Origin: Muriicola sp. Z0-33 | GTDB lineage: Bacteria > Bacteroidota > Bacteroidia > Flavobacteriales > Flavobacteriaceae | NCBI RefSeq assembly: GCF_026126425.1 | Contig: NZ_JAFMPW010000006.1 | Coordinates: 62,001-126,000 of the forward strand | Direction: 5' to 3' | DNA: 64,000 nucleotides | Shown here: positions 8,692 to 19,490 of the stretch, piece by piece | How the letters are laid out: every line of letters begins with the position of its first letter | How positions within the stretch are numbered: position 1 is the stretch's first letter | Translations under genes and position numbers: made by a program | The notes under the pieces: generated by a model | What the model was told of the DNA's origin: nothing | The model's input: only the letters and a program-made list of their open reading frames with translations | Database searches by the model: none

Positions 8692-10233
8692 TTATTGTAC
8701 TAGAAATTCGATTGCGCCAATATCCGGGGTTTCGGTTCTGTCCGTTCCAAAAATATCCAGGGGTACCAAGGCTGCCGCATCAGTGTCTGCAATATCTATG
8801 GCAAATGAAGATGAGCCTATTCTAAAATCGCTATTTGCAGTGTCGAGAAAGTTGGTATCTTCGTTGAGAATCAGGGTGTTGTAGTAGTCCGGATTGGTAA
8901 AATCGTAAAGTGGGTTATCTGCAAACTGATTGTTAAGATCCCGAAATTTCAACATAGAATTTTTAAATGTAAAGTTAAATGTCGCGCCTTCCATGGTGTT
9001 TAAAGATAGTTCCCTGGAGATGTTTCCATCTATGATGCAATTTGTAAAATTAGCAGCGATTAAATCACCAGTCTGTATTTCATTATTACCGTCGGTTTCA
9101 AAGTTACTGAGCTCCAGGGCTGTACCACTTCTAAAACCATTGCTCCAGTAGTTGGCAATTGTAGTATGAATAAATGAATACTCCCCGCCAAGAGAGCATT
9201 TAAGGGATGTATTTCCGGCATTGCCCAGGATAACGTTTTCGGCCTGAATCTCGGATTGTCTGGCCCAGATATTTATTGTGGCACTATTGTGTATCTGACT
9301 ATTTTTTATGGTAAGCGTTGGGATGGCGGATACTGAAAGTCCCTCTACCAGCATCCCAAGGGTGGCATTCTTAACGGTAAGATGATCAATTACATTGTTT
9401 AAACTACCCTGAGAAAGCCAAATTGTTCCCCATTGTCCCGGAACCTCGGAGAGCGCCGTTTCTAATCTGTCGCCTTCAAAGATTACCTCGTTTTCCATGA
9501 TCTCCGGATTGGTACTCAGACTTCCGTTAACTTGCAGAGTACCTCCCTGACCTATTAGCATCCCGGAATCTTTATGAAAGTGGACCCGGGTGCCTGCCTC
9601 GATGGTAAGAATTTTATTTTCGGCCACAGCAGCATAACCATAAATTACATAGGGTTTTTCATTATTGAAATTCAGTTGGTTATCCTGAAGGATAAAACCT
9701 TCAATTCTTATTTCATTGCCTTCTTCATCCAGCCCGAGAAACAGCGTTTCTTTACTGCCATCTGCCAATACCGAAGGATAAAGAAATACAGCATCTTTTA
9801 TAAGAGTTACGATAGGGACTTGCTGTAAATTGCTCCCAGAATCGAACTGTAGCAAGTCTGTATACAGAAATTCGTTTTGATTTGTCGGGGCAATGTCATA
9901 AGTAGTTTCGACAAAAATAAAAATACTGTCCTGGGCTAAGATGGGAATGTCTTCAAATGATTTACCGGGAATGCCATCAACATTCAGGCGGTAACTACTA
10001 GCTTCTCCTTGTGCTAATGCAATGGTCGGGATTAATATATCGTCCCGGCTTCTGTTATAAACTTTAAGGGTATAGGTGCTACTTCCGATATTTGTAAATA
10101 CAGTATCCAGAAATACAGTATCCTTAGAAAACTCTAGTCTGCCGGTACTAAAACCGTATTCAAAATCTTTTCTGCACGAACTCCAGAATATCATGAGTAG
10201 AACAATAGGAAGTAAACAGAAGTATGAGCGCAT
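8692..10233 (-). CDS. Lipoprotein with right-handed beta-helix fold
   Basis: A 513-residue secreted lipoprotein; lipobox WSSC puts the lipid cysteine near residue 20. After an N-terminal beta-sandwich-like part (GSSTYTLKVYNRS) come repeating short strands with Asn and small residues (IDHLTVKNATLGMLVEG, LTIKNSQIHNSATINIW), typical of parallel beta-helix (pectin-lyase-like) proteins. The end (DIFGTDRTETPDIGAIEF) matches a common close of such surface proteins. No catalytic residues can be assigned. It ends a run with the thioesterase and cyclotransferase genes, 6 nt after the thioesterase stop. Confidence 0.85.
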   Translation of the reverse strand: MRSYFCLLPIVLLMIFWSSCRKDFEYGFSTGRLEFSKDTVFLDTVFTNIGSSTYTLKVYNRSRDDILIPTIALAQGEASSYRLNVDGIPGKSFEDIPILAQDSIFIFVETTYDIAPTNQNEFLYTDLLQFDSGSNLQQVPIVTLIKDAVFLYPSVLADGSKETLFLGLDEEGNEIRIEGFILQDNQLNFNNEKPYVIYGYAAVAENKILTIEAGTRVHFHKDSGMLIGQGGTLQVNGSLSTNPEIMENEVIFEGDRLETALSEVPGQWGTIWLSQGSLNNVIDHLTVKNATLGMLVEGLSVSAIPTLTIKNSQIHNSATINIWARQSEIQAENVILGNAGNTSLKCSLGGEYSFIHTTIANYWSNGFRSGTALELSNFETDGNNEIQTGDLIAANFTNCIIDGNISRELSLNTMEGATFNFTFKNSMLKFRDLNNQFADNPLYDFTNPDYYNTLILNEDTNFLDTANSDFRIGSSSFAIDIADTDAAALVPLDIFGTDRTETPDIGAIEFLVQ

Positions 10234-10239
10234 GTTTTT

Positions 10240-10641
10240 CTAACTCTCCTTATCGGCAAATATTGCGCTGATCTCCCCTGAAATGCGCATTGGGCGAAAA
10301 GTTTTGGGGTCTAACAAGCACCAGGTAGTTTTAGATTCAAGAAGTAGTTCCCCGGTTTGCTCATTTCTCATCTCAACCACCCTGTGTGAAGTTGCCCCTT
10401 TAGTGGCAGCTATATAGGTTTTAAGAGTAATTACATCTCCTAATTTAGCAGCACCTTTATACGTGATATTGTGGTTTTGAACAACCCATATTACGGCATT
10501 ATTCAACTTTTCGGGAACACTTTTTTCCCAATGCTCTTTAGATATATCCTGAATCCACTGCACATATCTTACATTGTTAACATGATCAAGATCGTCCAGG
10601 TCTGCCTTTTTTACTGTTATTTTCTTTATAAATGGTTTCAT
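10240..10641 (-). CDS. Hotdog-fold acyl-CoA thioesterase (YbgC/FadM type)
   Basis: A single 4HBT domain of 133 residues. The active-site block is DLDDLDHVNNVRYVQWI, with the Asp-x-x-x-His-Val-Asn arrangement of the YbgC/4-hydroxybenzoyl-CoA thioesterase group. It probably hydrolyses an acyl-CoA thioester in the cytoplasm; the acyl group is not predictable. Its ATG overlaps the TGA of the glutamine cyclotransferase gene (ATGA), so translation is probably coupled. Confidence 0.88.
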   Translation of the reverse strand: MKPFIKKITVKKADLDDLDHVNNVRYVQWIQDISKEHWEKSVPEKLNNAVIWVVQNHNITYKGAAKLGDVITLKTYIAATKGATSHRVVEMRNEQTGELLLESKTTWCLLDPKTFRPMRISGEISAIFADKES

Positions 10642-11687
10642 GGGGCCTTTTTCTTTATCTGAACCTCAAATAATTTATCCCAATATTTCCCGGTAACAAA
10701 AAAAGTTTTTCTTTCCGGATGATAGGCCACCCCGTTTAATACCGCATCTGTATCGTTTGGTTTTTTAGTTTTGTTTTTTAATCCTCCAAAATTAATTACA
10801 CCCTCTATTGCCCCGCTGCCCGAATCTATTATCATCATACTTTCTTTTTGCCAAACATTAGCATAAAGTTTCCCGTCTACGTATTCCAGTTCATTGGCCT
10901 TGTTAAAAATAGATTTATTGGTAACTGTTTGTATAAAACCCTCTTCTACAAGTGTTTCAGGATTAAGCAACCATATTTTCTCGGTACCATCACTTTTAAA
11001 AAGTATTTCGCCGTTATTACAGAGCCCCCATCCTTCTTTACTTTGACCGTATTGAAAACTATCTGTTTTTTTAAAACTTTCCAGATCGTAAACAAAGCCA
11101 ATTTTACTGCGCCAGGTCAGTTGAAAAATTTTTCCATTGAGAATGGTAATCCCTTCACCAAAAAAATTGTTTTCCAGATCTATCTTAGCCAGGACCTCAC
11201 CAGTTTTATAATCTACTTTTCGCAGAGATGAATTGCCGTTTTTACCAGTTCCCTCATATAAAGTATCGTTATAAAACTCTAAGCCCTGAGTATAAGCAGA
11301 CGTATCGTGGGGAAACTCATTTAATATTTCATAGGTATATATCTCAGGGGCTTTATCTGCCAGCACCTTTATCTTTCTGGAAATATCTACTGTTTGACCT
11401 TCGAAATTTATTCTGGCATTAAGTACCTTGTTTCCCAGTTTTGCAACATCCAGTGTTATCTGATTATTTGTAGCATCCAGTTCTTTGCCGTCAATAGAAA
11501 AAGTAACTTCGTCTATTGTTTTATCTGCCTTATTGCTGATGTCAACAGCGATAGTTTGGTTGACCTGAAATTGTTTTTTGTTACCATCAATTCGGATATC
11601 GAAAAAACGGCTGGGATCCTTTTCTCCACCACAGGCTAATACAAAAAGAACAATGCTGCTGTATGCAATAAATTTGAGGGAATTCAT
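10638..11687 (-). CDS. Glutaminyl-peptide cyclotransferase (plant-type) lipoprotein
   Basis: A 349-residue lipoprotein (lipobox VLAC, cysteine about residue 19). An N-terminal beta-domain (about 25-105) precedes a five-bladed beta-propeller of the plant-type glutamine cyclotransferase family. Typical blocks are PHDTSAYTQGLEF, LYEGTGKNGNSSLRKVD, WGLCNNGE, NELEYVDGKLYANVW and LNGVAYHPE. It should cyclise N-terminal Gln to pyroglutamate on exported proteins, on the outside of the cytoplasmic membrane. It is first in an operon with the thioesterase and the beta-helix lipoprotein. Confidence 0.92.
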   Translation of the reverse strand: MNSLKFIAYSSIVLFVLACGGEKDPSRFFDIRIDGNKKQFQVNQTIAVDISNKADKTIDEVTFSIDGKELDATNNQITLDVAKLGNKVLNARINFEGQTVDISRKIKVLADKAPEIYTYEILNEFPHDTSAYTQGLEFYNDTLYEGTGKNGNSSLRKVDYKTGEVLAKIDLENNFFGEGITILNGKIFQLTWRSKIGFVYDLESFKKTDSFQYGQSKEGWGLCNNGEILFKSDGTEKIWLLNPETLVEEGFIQTVTNKSIFNKANELEYVDGKLYANVWQKESMMIIDSGSGAIEGVINFGGLKNKTKKPNDTDAVLNGVAYHPERKTFFVTGKYWDKLFEVQIKKKAP

Positions 11688-11742
11688 AGGTTTTTTTCAC
11701 TTTGAAAAGCAAGGTAATTCAATAAATTTAGAATCTAAAATA

Positions 11743-11773
11743 TTGCCTTAAAATTAAAAGGGTTGTATATTTG
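11743..11773 (+). promoter_or_regulatory. Bacteroidota promoter of the SRP RNA gene
   Basis: TTG at 11743-11745 and TATATTTG at 11766-11773 are separated by 20 nt, matching TTG-N19-20-TAnnTTTG. Transcription is predicted to begin about 6 nt downstream, at G11779, where the RNA fold begins. Confidence 0.8.
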
Positions 11774-11778
11774 CAGTT

Positions 11779-11879
11779 GGCAAGTCCTACACGACCAGCT
11801 CCTGCAGAATCCCCCAGGGTGGGAACGCAGCAAGGGTATGCGGTCGTAGCGGTGCGATGTAGGTAGCTTGCCTTTTTTT
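11779..11879 (+). ncRNA. ffs: Signal recognition particle RNA, small bacterial type
   Basis: An RNA of about 94 nt folding into one long hairpin: terminal arms GGCAAG (11779-11784) and CTTGCC (11867-11872). The apical domain holds the conserved CAGG / AGCA internal loop and a GGAA tetraloop inside GTGGGAACGC (11819-11828). A run of seven T at 11873-11879 acts as terminator. It binds the SRP protein Ffh to target membrane proteins during translation. Confidence 0.95.
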
Positions 11880-11995
11880 GTACCTGCTATTCAACAACAA
11901 AAATCGTATTAAGTTTAGTGCTTTCAATGGCCATGTAATAATCCGCACAGGTCCGATTTCCATTCTCACAGTTTTATTTGTTTATTTGTGCAATT

Positions 11996-12805
11996 ATGGA
12001 ACAAAGGGTTGTATTGATCACGGGAGGATCTTCTGGAATTGGCAAGGCCATCGGAACTTATTTAAAAGCTAAAGGCTTTAAGGTCTATGGCACTACAAGG
12101 AGCAAGCATAATTATCCTGGTTTTAATGACTTTAATCTTCTTGAGCTCGATGTATGTGAACCCCCAACCATAAAAACTGCTGTTGAAGAAGTTATTTCCA
12201 GGGAGGGTCAGATAGATATCCTTATCAATAACGCGGGTATTGGTATTACCGGGCCCATAGAAGAAACACCGCATAAGGAAATACTAAAGGCATTTGAGAC
12301 CAATTTACACGGCCCAATTCATGTAATTAAGGCAGTGCTTCCTTATATGAGACGGCGGGGATCTGGCCTGATTATCAATATAACATCTATTGCCGGTTAT
12401 ATGGGTTTGCCTTACCGTGGAATTTACTCTTCAAGTAAAGGAGCTCTTGGACTGATCACTGAAGCCCTGAGAATGGAAACTAAAAGTTTTGGCGTTCATA
12501 TCACCAATTTGGCACCTGGAGATTTTGCCACAAATATAGCTGCAGGGAGATATCATTCGCCAATCGGCGAAGTATCACCCTATAAAGAAGGATATGGAAA
12601 CACACTTCAAATGATCAATGAACATGTAGATAAGGGTGGCGATCCGGACATGGTGGCCAGGAAAGTACTTCAGATTATCAGGACCAGGAAGCCAAAGGTA
12701 CATTATAAAGTAGGTAGTCCGATGCAGAAATTCTCATTGGTATTAAAGCGGTTATTGCCCGATAAAGTGTATGAACGCCTGCTATTAAACCATTATAAGT
12801 TGTAG
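11996..12805 (+). CDS. Short-chain dehydrogenase/reductase
   Basis: A classical SDR of 269 residues from the ATG at 11996. An in-frame TTG 18 nt earlier is less likely. The cofactor motif TGGSSGIG lies at about residues 9-16, NNAG near 80, and the catalytic Ser with YSSSK near 150. The loop APGDFATNI and the C-terminal helices (KRLLPDKVYERLLLNHYKL) resemble the membrane-associated type acting on lipids or retinoid-like substrates. The substrate cannot be predicted. It stands alone between the SRP RNA gene and the transaldolase gene. Confidence 0.9.
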   Translation: MEQRVVLITGGSSGIGKAIGTYLKAKGFKVYGTTRSKHNYPGFNDFNLLELDVCEPPTIKTAVEEVISREGQIDILINNAGIGITGPIEETPHKEILKAFETNLHGPIHVIKAVLPYMRRRGSGLIINITSIAGYMGLPYRGIYSSSKGALGLITEALRMETKSFGVHITNLAPGDFATNIAAGRYHSPIGEVSPYKEGYGNTLQMINEHVDKGGDPDMVARKVLQIIRTRKPKVHYKVGSPMQKFSLVLKRLLPDKVYERLLLNHYKL

Positions 12806-12872
12806 TTTTGTGTACCGTTAAGAAGCTTAACAAAAACAAAGAATAAATTGTACTAATTAACAGGAGAAGCAT

Positions 12873-13526
12873 ATGAAATTTTTTATTGATACTGCAAATT
12901 TGGACCAAATACGTGAGGCACAGGAACTTGGTGTTTTGGACGGGGTAACCACCAATCCGTCATTGATGGCCAAAGAAGGCATTAGTGGACGAAATAATAT
13001 TTTAAAGCACTACGTGGACATTTGTAATATTGTAGACGGAGATGTTTCTGCCGAAGTGATTGCAACAGACATTGATGGGATGATTAAAGAAGGTGAGGAG
13101 CTTGCAGAATTACATGAGCAGATTGTTGTTAAAGTACCGATGATTAGAGACGGGGTAAAAGCGCTTAAATACTTTTCAGATAAAGGGATAAGAACCAATT
13201 GTACCTTAGTGTTCTCTCCGGGGCAGGCTTTATTAGCTGCAAAAGCGGGAGCAAATTATGTCTCTCCTTTCCTGGGAAGACTGGATGATATTTCTACCGA
13301 TGGTCTTAATCTGATTGCCGAGATCCGACTTATATATGACAACTACGGATTTGAAACACAGATACTTGCAGCATCTATAAGACATACTATGCACGTAATT
13401 GATTGTGCAAAATTGGGAGCAGATGTTATGACCGGGCCCTTGTCTTCAATTGATGGCCTGTTAAAACATCCACTGACAGATATTGGCCTGGAAAAATTTC
13501 TGGCTGATTATAAGAAAGGGAACTAG
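12873..13526 (+). CDS. fsa: Transaldolase / fructose-6-phosphate aldolase family enzyme
   Basis: A 217-residue TIM barrel of the small transaldolase family. The Schiff-base lysine is in VVKVPMI (about residue 86), and the N-terminal DTANLDQI and GVTTNPSLM blocks are typical. The block [12 protein letters not shown] has Phe where fructose-6-phosphate aldolase of E. coli has Tyr, which favours transaldolase activity: transfer of a dihydroxyacetone unit in the non-oxidative pentose phosphate pathway. Unusually for this genome a good Shine-Dalgarno (AGGAG, 12862-12866) precedes the ATG. Confidence 0.93.
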   Translation: MKFFIDTANLDQIREAQELGVLDGVTTNPSLMAKEGISGRNNILKHYVDICNIVDGDVSAEVIATDIDGMIKEGEELAELHEQIVVKVPMIRDGVKALKYFSDKGIRTNCTLVFSPGQALLAAKAGANYVSPFLGRLDDISTDGLNLIAEIRLIYDNYGFETQILAASIRHTMHVIDCAKLGADVMTGPLSSIDGLLKHPLTDIGLEKFLADYKKGN

Positions 13527-13544
13527 AAATAACGATTGCAAAAA

Positions 13545-13580
13545 AAACCCGGTAATCCATTCTATAGATTACCGGGTTTT
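13545..13580. terminator. Bidirectional terminator after the transaldolase gene
   Basis: A 13-bp perfect inverted repeat (AAACCCGGTAATC at 13545-13557, GATTACCGGGTTT at 13567-13579) with A-rich left and T-rich right flanks. It lies between convergent genes and should work in both directions. Confidence 0.9.
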
Positions 13581-13597
13581 TATTTTCTAATCTGTAT

Positions 13598-14977
13598 TTA
13601 GAAGGAAGACCATACGTTGGCAAAAGCATCAACGATAACACCATCTTTGCATATGATGCTTTTATTTGCATCGTAAACAACAAGGGTATGAGAAGCTTCC
13701 TCAAAATCTTCCGTCCAGAACTGCTCGTCCTTGTCTAAGCCGCTTGTTTCAACGATCGACTTCCAACGCAATTTGTCGGTTCTCATGTTTAAACCGATAA
13801 AGGTATATTCCGGATGCTCTTTCTTTAATTTGGCTATTCGTTTAGTGATATTCCTAAAGTGCTTCTGTTCTGCTCCTGACCAGAAGTAGAAAACCACATT
13901 TTTATTTGCAGTAATTTCTTTTAAAGACACCTTCTGATCATCAGTAGTATGCACAATAAAGTCTGGTAGTTCTTTTTCGGGCTGCATTTTTTTGATCCCT
14001 TCATACAGATTGGTAATTTCATCCATATGTCTGTTGTTCCCAGAGCGATCTTTAAATTCAGCTATAAAAGCGTGTATATTCTCTTCCTGATCTGGTTTAA
14101 GTAAATAGTTGACTGCAAAATGTCTGAACAAATTATCTCTTAATTCTGCTTGCTTAATCAGACTATCTGTAAGTTTTAACTTATGCCTGTTATAGTGCAG
14201 TTGGTTAGAAGCTATATTCATGTCTCCTCCGCAGTTGTCCTTACATTCCATATAGGCCAAATTTCCAAGATGGTAGATCATGAAATTATAATAGGGCCTT
14301 AAATAGGTAAGATCCTCATCCTTATAATTTATTTGTTTTCTGTAATCATAGAAATCTTTTGGAAGATGGTGTATGTCTTTTTCACCTTTGTTCCTCTTGT
14401 GGTAAAATGGATAGGCCTCTCTGGAGATATATGATTCGTAATTAATATTGGCCTTGGCTATATTGTATGCACATTCCGAAAGTTGCGTTTCTTTTGCAAG
14501 TGACTCTAAGGCCTGAAGTTTAGTTGCTCTTAATGAATCTGTCTTTGAAATAAACAAATTTGGTTCTAAATGGTAAAGAGAATAAACCATCTCTTTTTCA
14601 TTTTCGTGAACCAGAAACATCTCAATTAAAAAATTATTGACTTCTTCGCCAATTCCAGAAAAAACCAGAGATTCATCAAACTCAATTGTATTGAGCCTTA
14701 ATTGAATGCTATCGCCTTTTCCAAGGTACACAAACTGATATTCAGGATAATGATAGAAATGATGAAGCCCGGGCCGGACAGAATCCAGTTTAATACTAAA
14801 CCTGTTGCTCTCATCTAGTAATGCAGAATCAATAACCACATCTCCCCGGTAAAGGACGATATGATCACTGGTGGGATTTACAATTTCCCCGGCAAAAAAT
14901 ACAGTTGGTGACTCCTTTTTCTCTTCGTCACATGCCATCAGCAAGAAAAGTGAGAGACAAAATAAAAATTTATTCAT
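13598..14977 (-). CDS. Thioredoxin-fold lipoprotein lacking the CXXC motif
   Basis: A 459-residue lipoprotein from the ATG at 14977 (lipobox LLMAC); upstream in-frame codons add no signal. The middle is helical and unassigned. The last 130 residues have the TlpA/AhpC fold (LPDFIVHTTDDQKVSLKEI, VVFYFWSGAEQKHF, EYTFIGLNMRTD). Where redox members have WCxxC this protein has AEQKH, so it should not be a disulfide oxidoreductase. It may be a binding or structural protein of the periplasm. It is convergent with the transaldolase gene and has no operon partner. Confidence 0.88.
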   Translation of the reverse strand: MNKFLFCLSLFLLMACDEEKKESPTVFFAGEIVNPTSDHIVLYRGDVVIDSALLDESNRFSIKLDSVRPGLHHFYHYPEYQFVYLGKGDSIQLRLNTIEFDESLVFSGIGEEVNNFLIEMFLVHENEKEMVYSLYHLEPNLFISKTDSLRATKLQALESLAKETQLSECAYNIAKANINYESYISREAYPFYHKRNKGEKDIHHLPKDFYDYRKQINYKDEDLTYLRPYYNFMIYHLGNLAYMECKDNCGGDMNIASNQLHYNRHKLKLTDSLIKQAELRDNLFRHFAVNYLLKPDQEENIHAFIAEFKDRSGNNRHMDEITNLYEGIKKMQPEKELPDFIVHTTDDQKVSLKEITANKNVVFYFWSGAEQKHFRNITKRIAKLKKEHPEYTFIGLNMRTDKLRWKSIVETSGLDKDEQFWTEDFEEASHTLVVYDANKSIICKDGVIVDAFANVWSSF

Positions 14978-15047
14978 ATAAATATATCTGCCATATCGAA
15001 GCAAATCTAGTCAAACCTGAATCTTCGCGCTGTTAATAGGGCGTTAA

Positions 15048-16781
<1,734 letters not shown>

Positions 16782-16808
16782 TAGTGTTGGACCCCAAATC
16801 CCAATGCT

Positions 16809-17948
16809 ATGAATACCTACAGACTGTGCTTTGTACTAATGGCTGTTTTGGCCCTCAGTTGCACTAAAACTGAGAATTCTACCCCTATAGACGATGAAGG
16901 CCCAAATGCAGATGCTGATTATTCCGTGCTTATTGCGCATAATGGGGCGCTTTCTGAGACCTTACTTAATGCTAATGCCGAGGTTATTACTAAGGATCCG
17001 GTCAGTAGCCCTTTCCAAAGCATTACTTTACCCGAACATAGCTACCGAGATGGGTATAATATAAGTTGGTACACCACAAACCCGGATTGTACAGGGGAAC
17101 TCACAAAAGTTGATTTTAGTAGTTATGCTACGAAACAAATAGCAGTTTTTGAAGATTTACTCAACTGTGAATTGGTTGTGAAGTCTATAACGCATTCTGA
17201 CAATTCAATGTTCCTGGCCTATGCTGTACCAGGTACTGGGGTTGAGGATACCAGTTATTTTATTAGAACTGTTGATGCCAGCTCGGAAGAAATTACATTT
17301 ACAGATATTGAACTGGAGCTTGAACCTGTACAAATTGTCTTTGCTCTGAATAAAGTATTTATTCTTTCATTGGATGCCGATGAAGAAGACAAGTTTGCTC
17401 TGATTGTCTTTGATACAAATAGTGGAACCTTGGTTCATGAATTAAATCTGGATTATAGTGCCCAGAGAATATTTAAGACCGTTGATAATAATATTATGGT
17501 GAGCTATCCGGAATTGCACCTGGTCATCCATAGCAGTTCTATGGCAGTTACGGAAACAGTGCGCTATAATGAAGGCTTGGAGCCTAAATTTGGATATTCT
17601 GAAGTTTCCGTATTCGGTCCGGCCGGGAATTTATACTACCCAATGCCTACCAATTTGGATGAAACTGATTATCCCAATATTCCGGGAGTATATGATTTTT
17701 CTACAAATACTGCAGTACTATACTATTTTGAAAATTTCCTTACAGCATCTGAGCGGCAGTTCGAATTTGAAATTGGGGATACTACTATGGTATCTTATGA
17801 TACCGCCAATAACTTAATTCTTATAGGGTATCAAAAATCGAGCGACAGCAATAAGGGAGGATTGTTGAGGATTAAGCCAATTCCGGAACCAGCATTTATT
17901 GATAATATTGACCTGGACGGCGTTCCGAAGCAGATTTTCATAAACTAA
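16809..17948 (+). CDS. Unknown lipoprotein, 379 aa
   Basis: The N-terminus is a lipoprotein signal (lipobox LALSC, cysteine about residue 18), followed by an acidic linker. The remainder looks all-beta, with repeated pairs such as KVFILSLDADEEDKFALIVFDTNSGTLVHEL, which suggests a beta-propeller. I do not recognise a family or active site. It starts 27 nt after the stop of the ABC-F gene, so it may be cotranscribed, though no functional link is apparent. Confidence 0.8.
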   Translation: MNTYRLCFVLMAVLALSCTKTENSTPIDDEGPNADADYSVLIAHNGALSETLLNANAEVITKDPVSSPFQSITLPEHSYRDGYNISWYTTNPDCTGELTKVDFSSYATKQIAVFEDLLNCELVVKSITHSDNSMFLAYAVPGTGVEDTSYFIRTVDASSEEITFTDIELELEPVQIVFALNKVFILSLDADEEDKFALIVFDTNSGTLVHELNLDYSAQRIFKTVDNNIMVSYPELHLVIHSSSMAVTETVRYNEGLEPKFGYSEVSVFGPAGNLYYPMPTNLDETDYPNIPGVYDFSTNTAVLYYFENFLTASERQFEFEIGDTTMVSYDTANNLILIGYQKSSDSNKGGLLRIKPIPEPAFIDNIDLDGVPKQIFIN

Positions 17949-18021
17949 ATCCGCTGCTTCAAGGTCAGGAAGAAGCAAGCAAGAAATTCTGATGAATAGG
18001 TAGACTTCCCGGGAGTACTTA

Positions 18022-18735
18022 TCATAAGTACTTGCTTCGCCAAATAGCAGGATTAAAATTTTTCCCAAGTGCGAAGCCATAAAATATTACTATCGCGGCA
18101 ATAGATTTGAACATAAAGAAGAAAATGATCCAAAACTCTGCAGCCGAATTATTTTTCGAAAATAAACCGTCCGGGACCATCAGACTTACTGCATAACTCA
18201 TCAAAACCACCAATAGTGCAAGGTTAATAATATTCTTAAAAGGCCATACCAAAATCCTGCGAAAAGGATGTAAATCTTTCCCCCATTTATGGATGAGGTA
18301 GAAATAATCGTTACCAATAGGTGCAAAGAGTAGGGGATCATCTTTGTCTTCCAGTCTAAAGAGTTTGGAAGGAGCCATTATCTTATATCCCTGAATCTCA
18401 ATATCATGAAGCTCTTCTAACTTTTTAATCTTATTAATAGCCGCCAGAGGGATATCTCCTTTAAAATATGAAGTATTCAGGAAACGAAGTCGATAATCTA
18501 TACAAGTTTCTCTGATCTGATTAATATGGAAGATATTTTTTGTTTCTAATAAATCAAAATTGAAATCGTTGATAATTTCTCTTGAATTATTCGATAAGCT
18601 TTGCTGTATGCGTTTCTCCCGTTCATTATCCTTTTCCAGTAAGGCATAGACACTGGCCAGTAATTCTTCTTCAGAAATCGACTTGTCTCTTACCTTTGCC
18701 AGTTTGGTGGCGATATTTATTCTTTTAAATAGCAT
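18022..18735 (-). CDS. Unknown membrane protein, two TM helices
   Basis: A 237-residue protein with a charged, helical N-terminal region (about 1-100), a basic patch (HKWGKDLHPFRRILVWPFK) and two C-terminal membrane helices (NLALLVVLMSYAVSLMV and FWIIFFFMFKSIAAIVIFYGFAL). The long part is probably cytoplasmic. No family recognised. The stop codon overlaps a 9-bp perfect inverted repeat (18014-18032). Confidence 0.8.
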   Translation of the reverse strand: MLFKRINIATKLAKVRDKSISEEELLASVYALLEKDNEREKRIQQSLSNNSREIINDFNFDLLETKNIFHINQIRETCIDYRLRFLNTSYFKGDIPLAAINKIKKLEELHDIEIQGYKIMAPSKLFRLEDKDDPLLFAPIGNDYFYLIHKWGKDLHPFRRILVWPFKNIINLALLVVLMSYAVSLMVPDGLFSKNNSAAEFWIIFFFMFKSIAAIVIFYGFALGKNFNPAIWRSKYL

Positions 18736-18935
18736 AGGTTTTATAGCATTCTCTCAAAAATAGTAATTGCTAAAGGTCAAATCAATTCCAATTAGATAAA
18801 ATATATTGTTAATATTTTGTTAATTTCTATGAACTGCACAGTGCGCATAACAGATATCTAGTGCTAAATTGTATATTGTCGATATAATAATACCGTTCAT
18901 CGATATTGAATGACTACTTCAGATACCCCACCACA

Positions 18936-19478
18936 ATGAAATACTTAAGAGCCCCACTTTTTATCTTAAGCCTATTATGCGTTTGTACCATTACCGGACA
19001 GGGTTCGGAGGCCGAGCTGGATCGGTCTGTTGTGGACAATACAATTATTGAAAGCACTGAAGGCTCCGAGCATCACAAGACCTTATTGGCAGCGGTGAGA
19101 GCTGCAGATTTAGAAGAAACATTAGAGAGCGATGGTCCTTTTACGGTATTTGCTCCGTCAGATTTTGCTTTTAGGAAGTTATCCAAGGAAAAGATAGCGG
19201 CATTATTACTTCCCGAGAATAAAAAGGAATTAAAGGCCGTACTTTCTTATCATATTGTAGCTGGTAATTTAACCGCTTCCAAGATTTTAAAAGCCCTTTG
19301 CAGAGGCGAGGGTACTGCCAGTTTCACTACAATCCAGGGAGATGAAATTAGGGCCAGTATGGATGGGATAGACATCGTTTTAACAGATCGGAATGGGAAT
19401 TCTGCAAGAATTACTACTGCTGATGCCAACCAATGCAATGGAGTAATACACGTCATTGATAGTGTAATTATGCCATAA
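18936..19478 (+). CDS. Fasciclin (FAS1) domain protein, secreted
   Basis: A 180-residue exported protein from the ATG at 18936. It has an N-terminal signal peptide (FILSLLCVCTITGQG), then one FAS1 domain of about 135 residues. Typical blocks are HKTLLAAVRAADL, GPFTVFAPSDFAFRKL, LSYHIVAGNL and CNGVIHVIDSVIMP. FAS1 domains mediate adhesion in eukaryotes; the bacterial role is usually not known. It stands alone and is convergent with pheT, 12 nt away. Confidence 0.93.
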   Translation: MKYLRAPLFILSLLCVCTITGQGSEAELDRSVVDNTIIESTEGSEHHKTLLAAVRAADLEETLESDGPFTVFAPSDFAFRKLSKEKIAALLLPENKKELKAVLSYHIVAGNLTASKILKALCRGEGTASFTTIQGDEIRASMDGIDIVLTDRNGNSARITTADANQCNGVIHVIDSVIMP

Positions 19479-19490
19479 TCTATTTAAGGT

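Noticed and set aside
18014-18032. 9-bp perfect inverted repeat AGTACTTAT-c-ATAAGTACT
   Set aside because: Too small a loop for a good terminator and no T run; overlaps a stop codon, so I do not assign a role.
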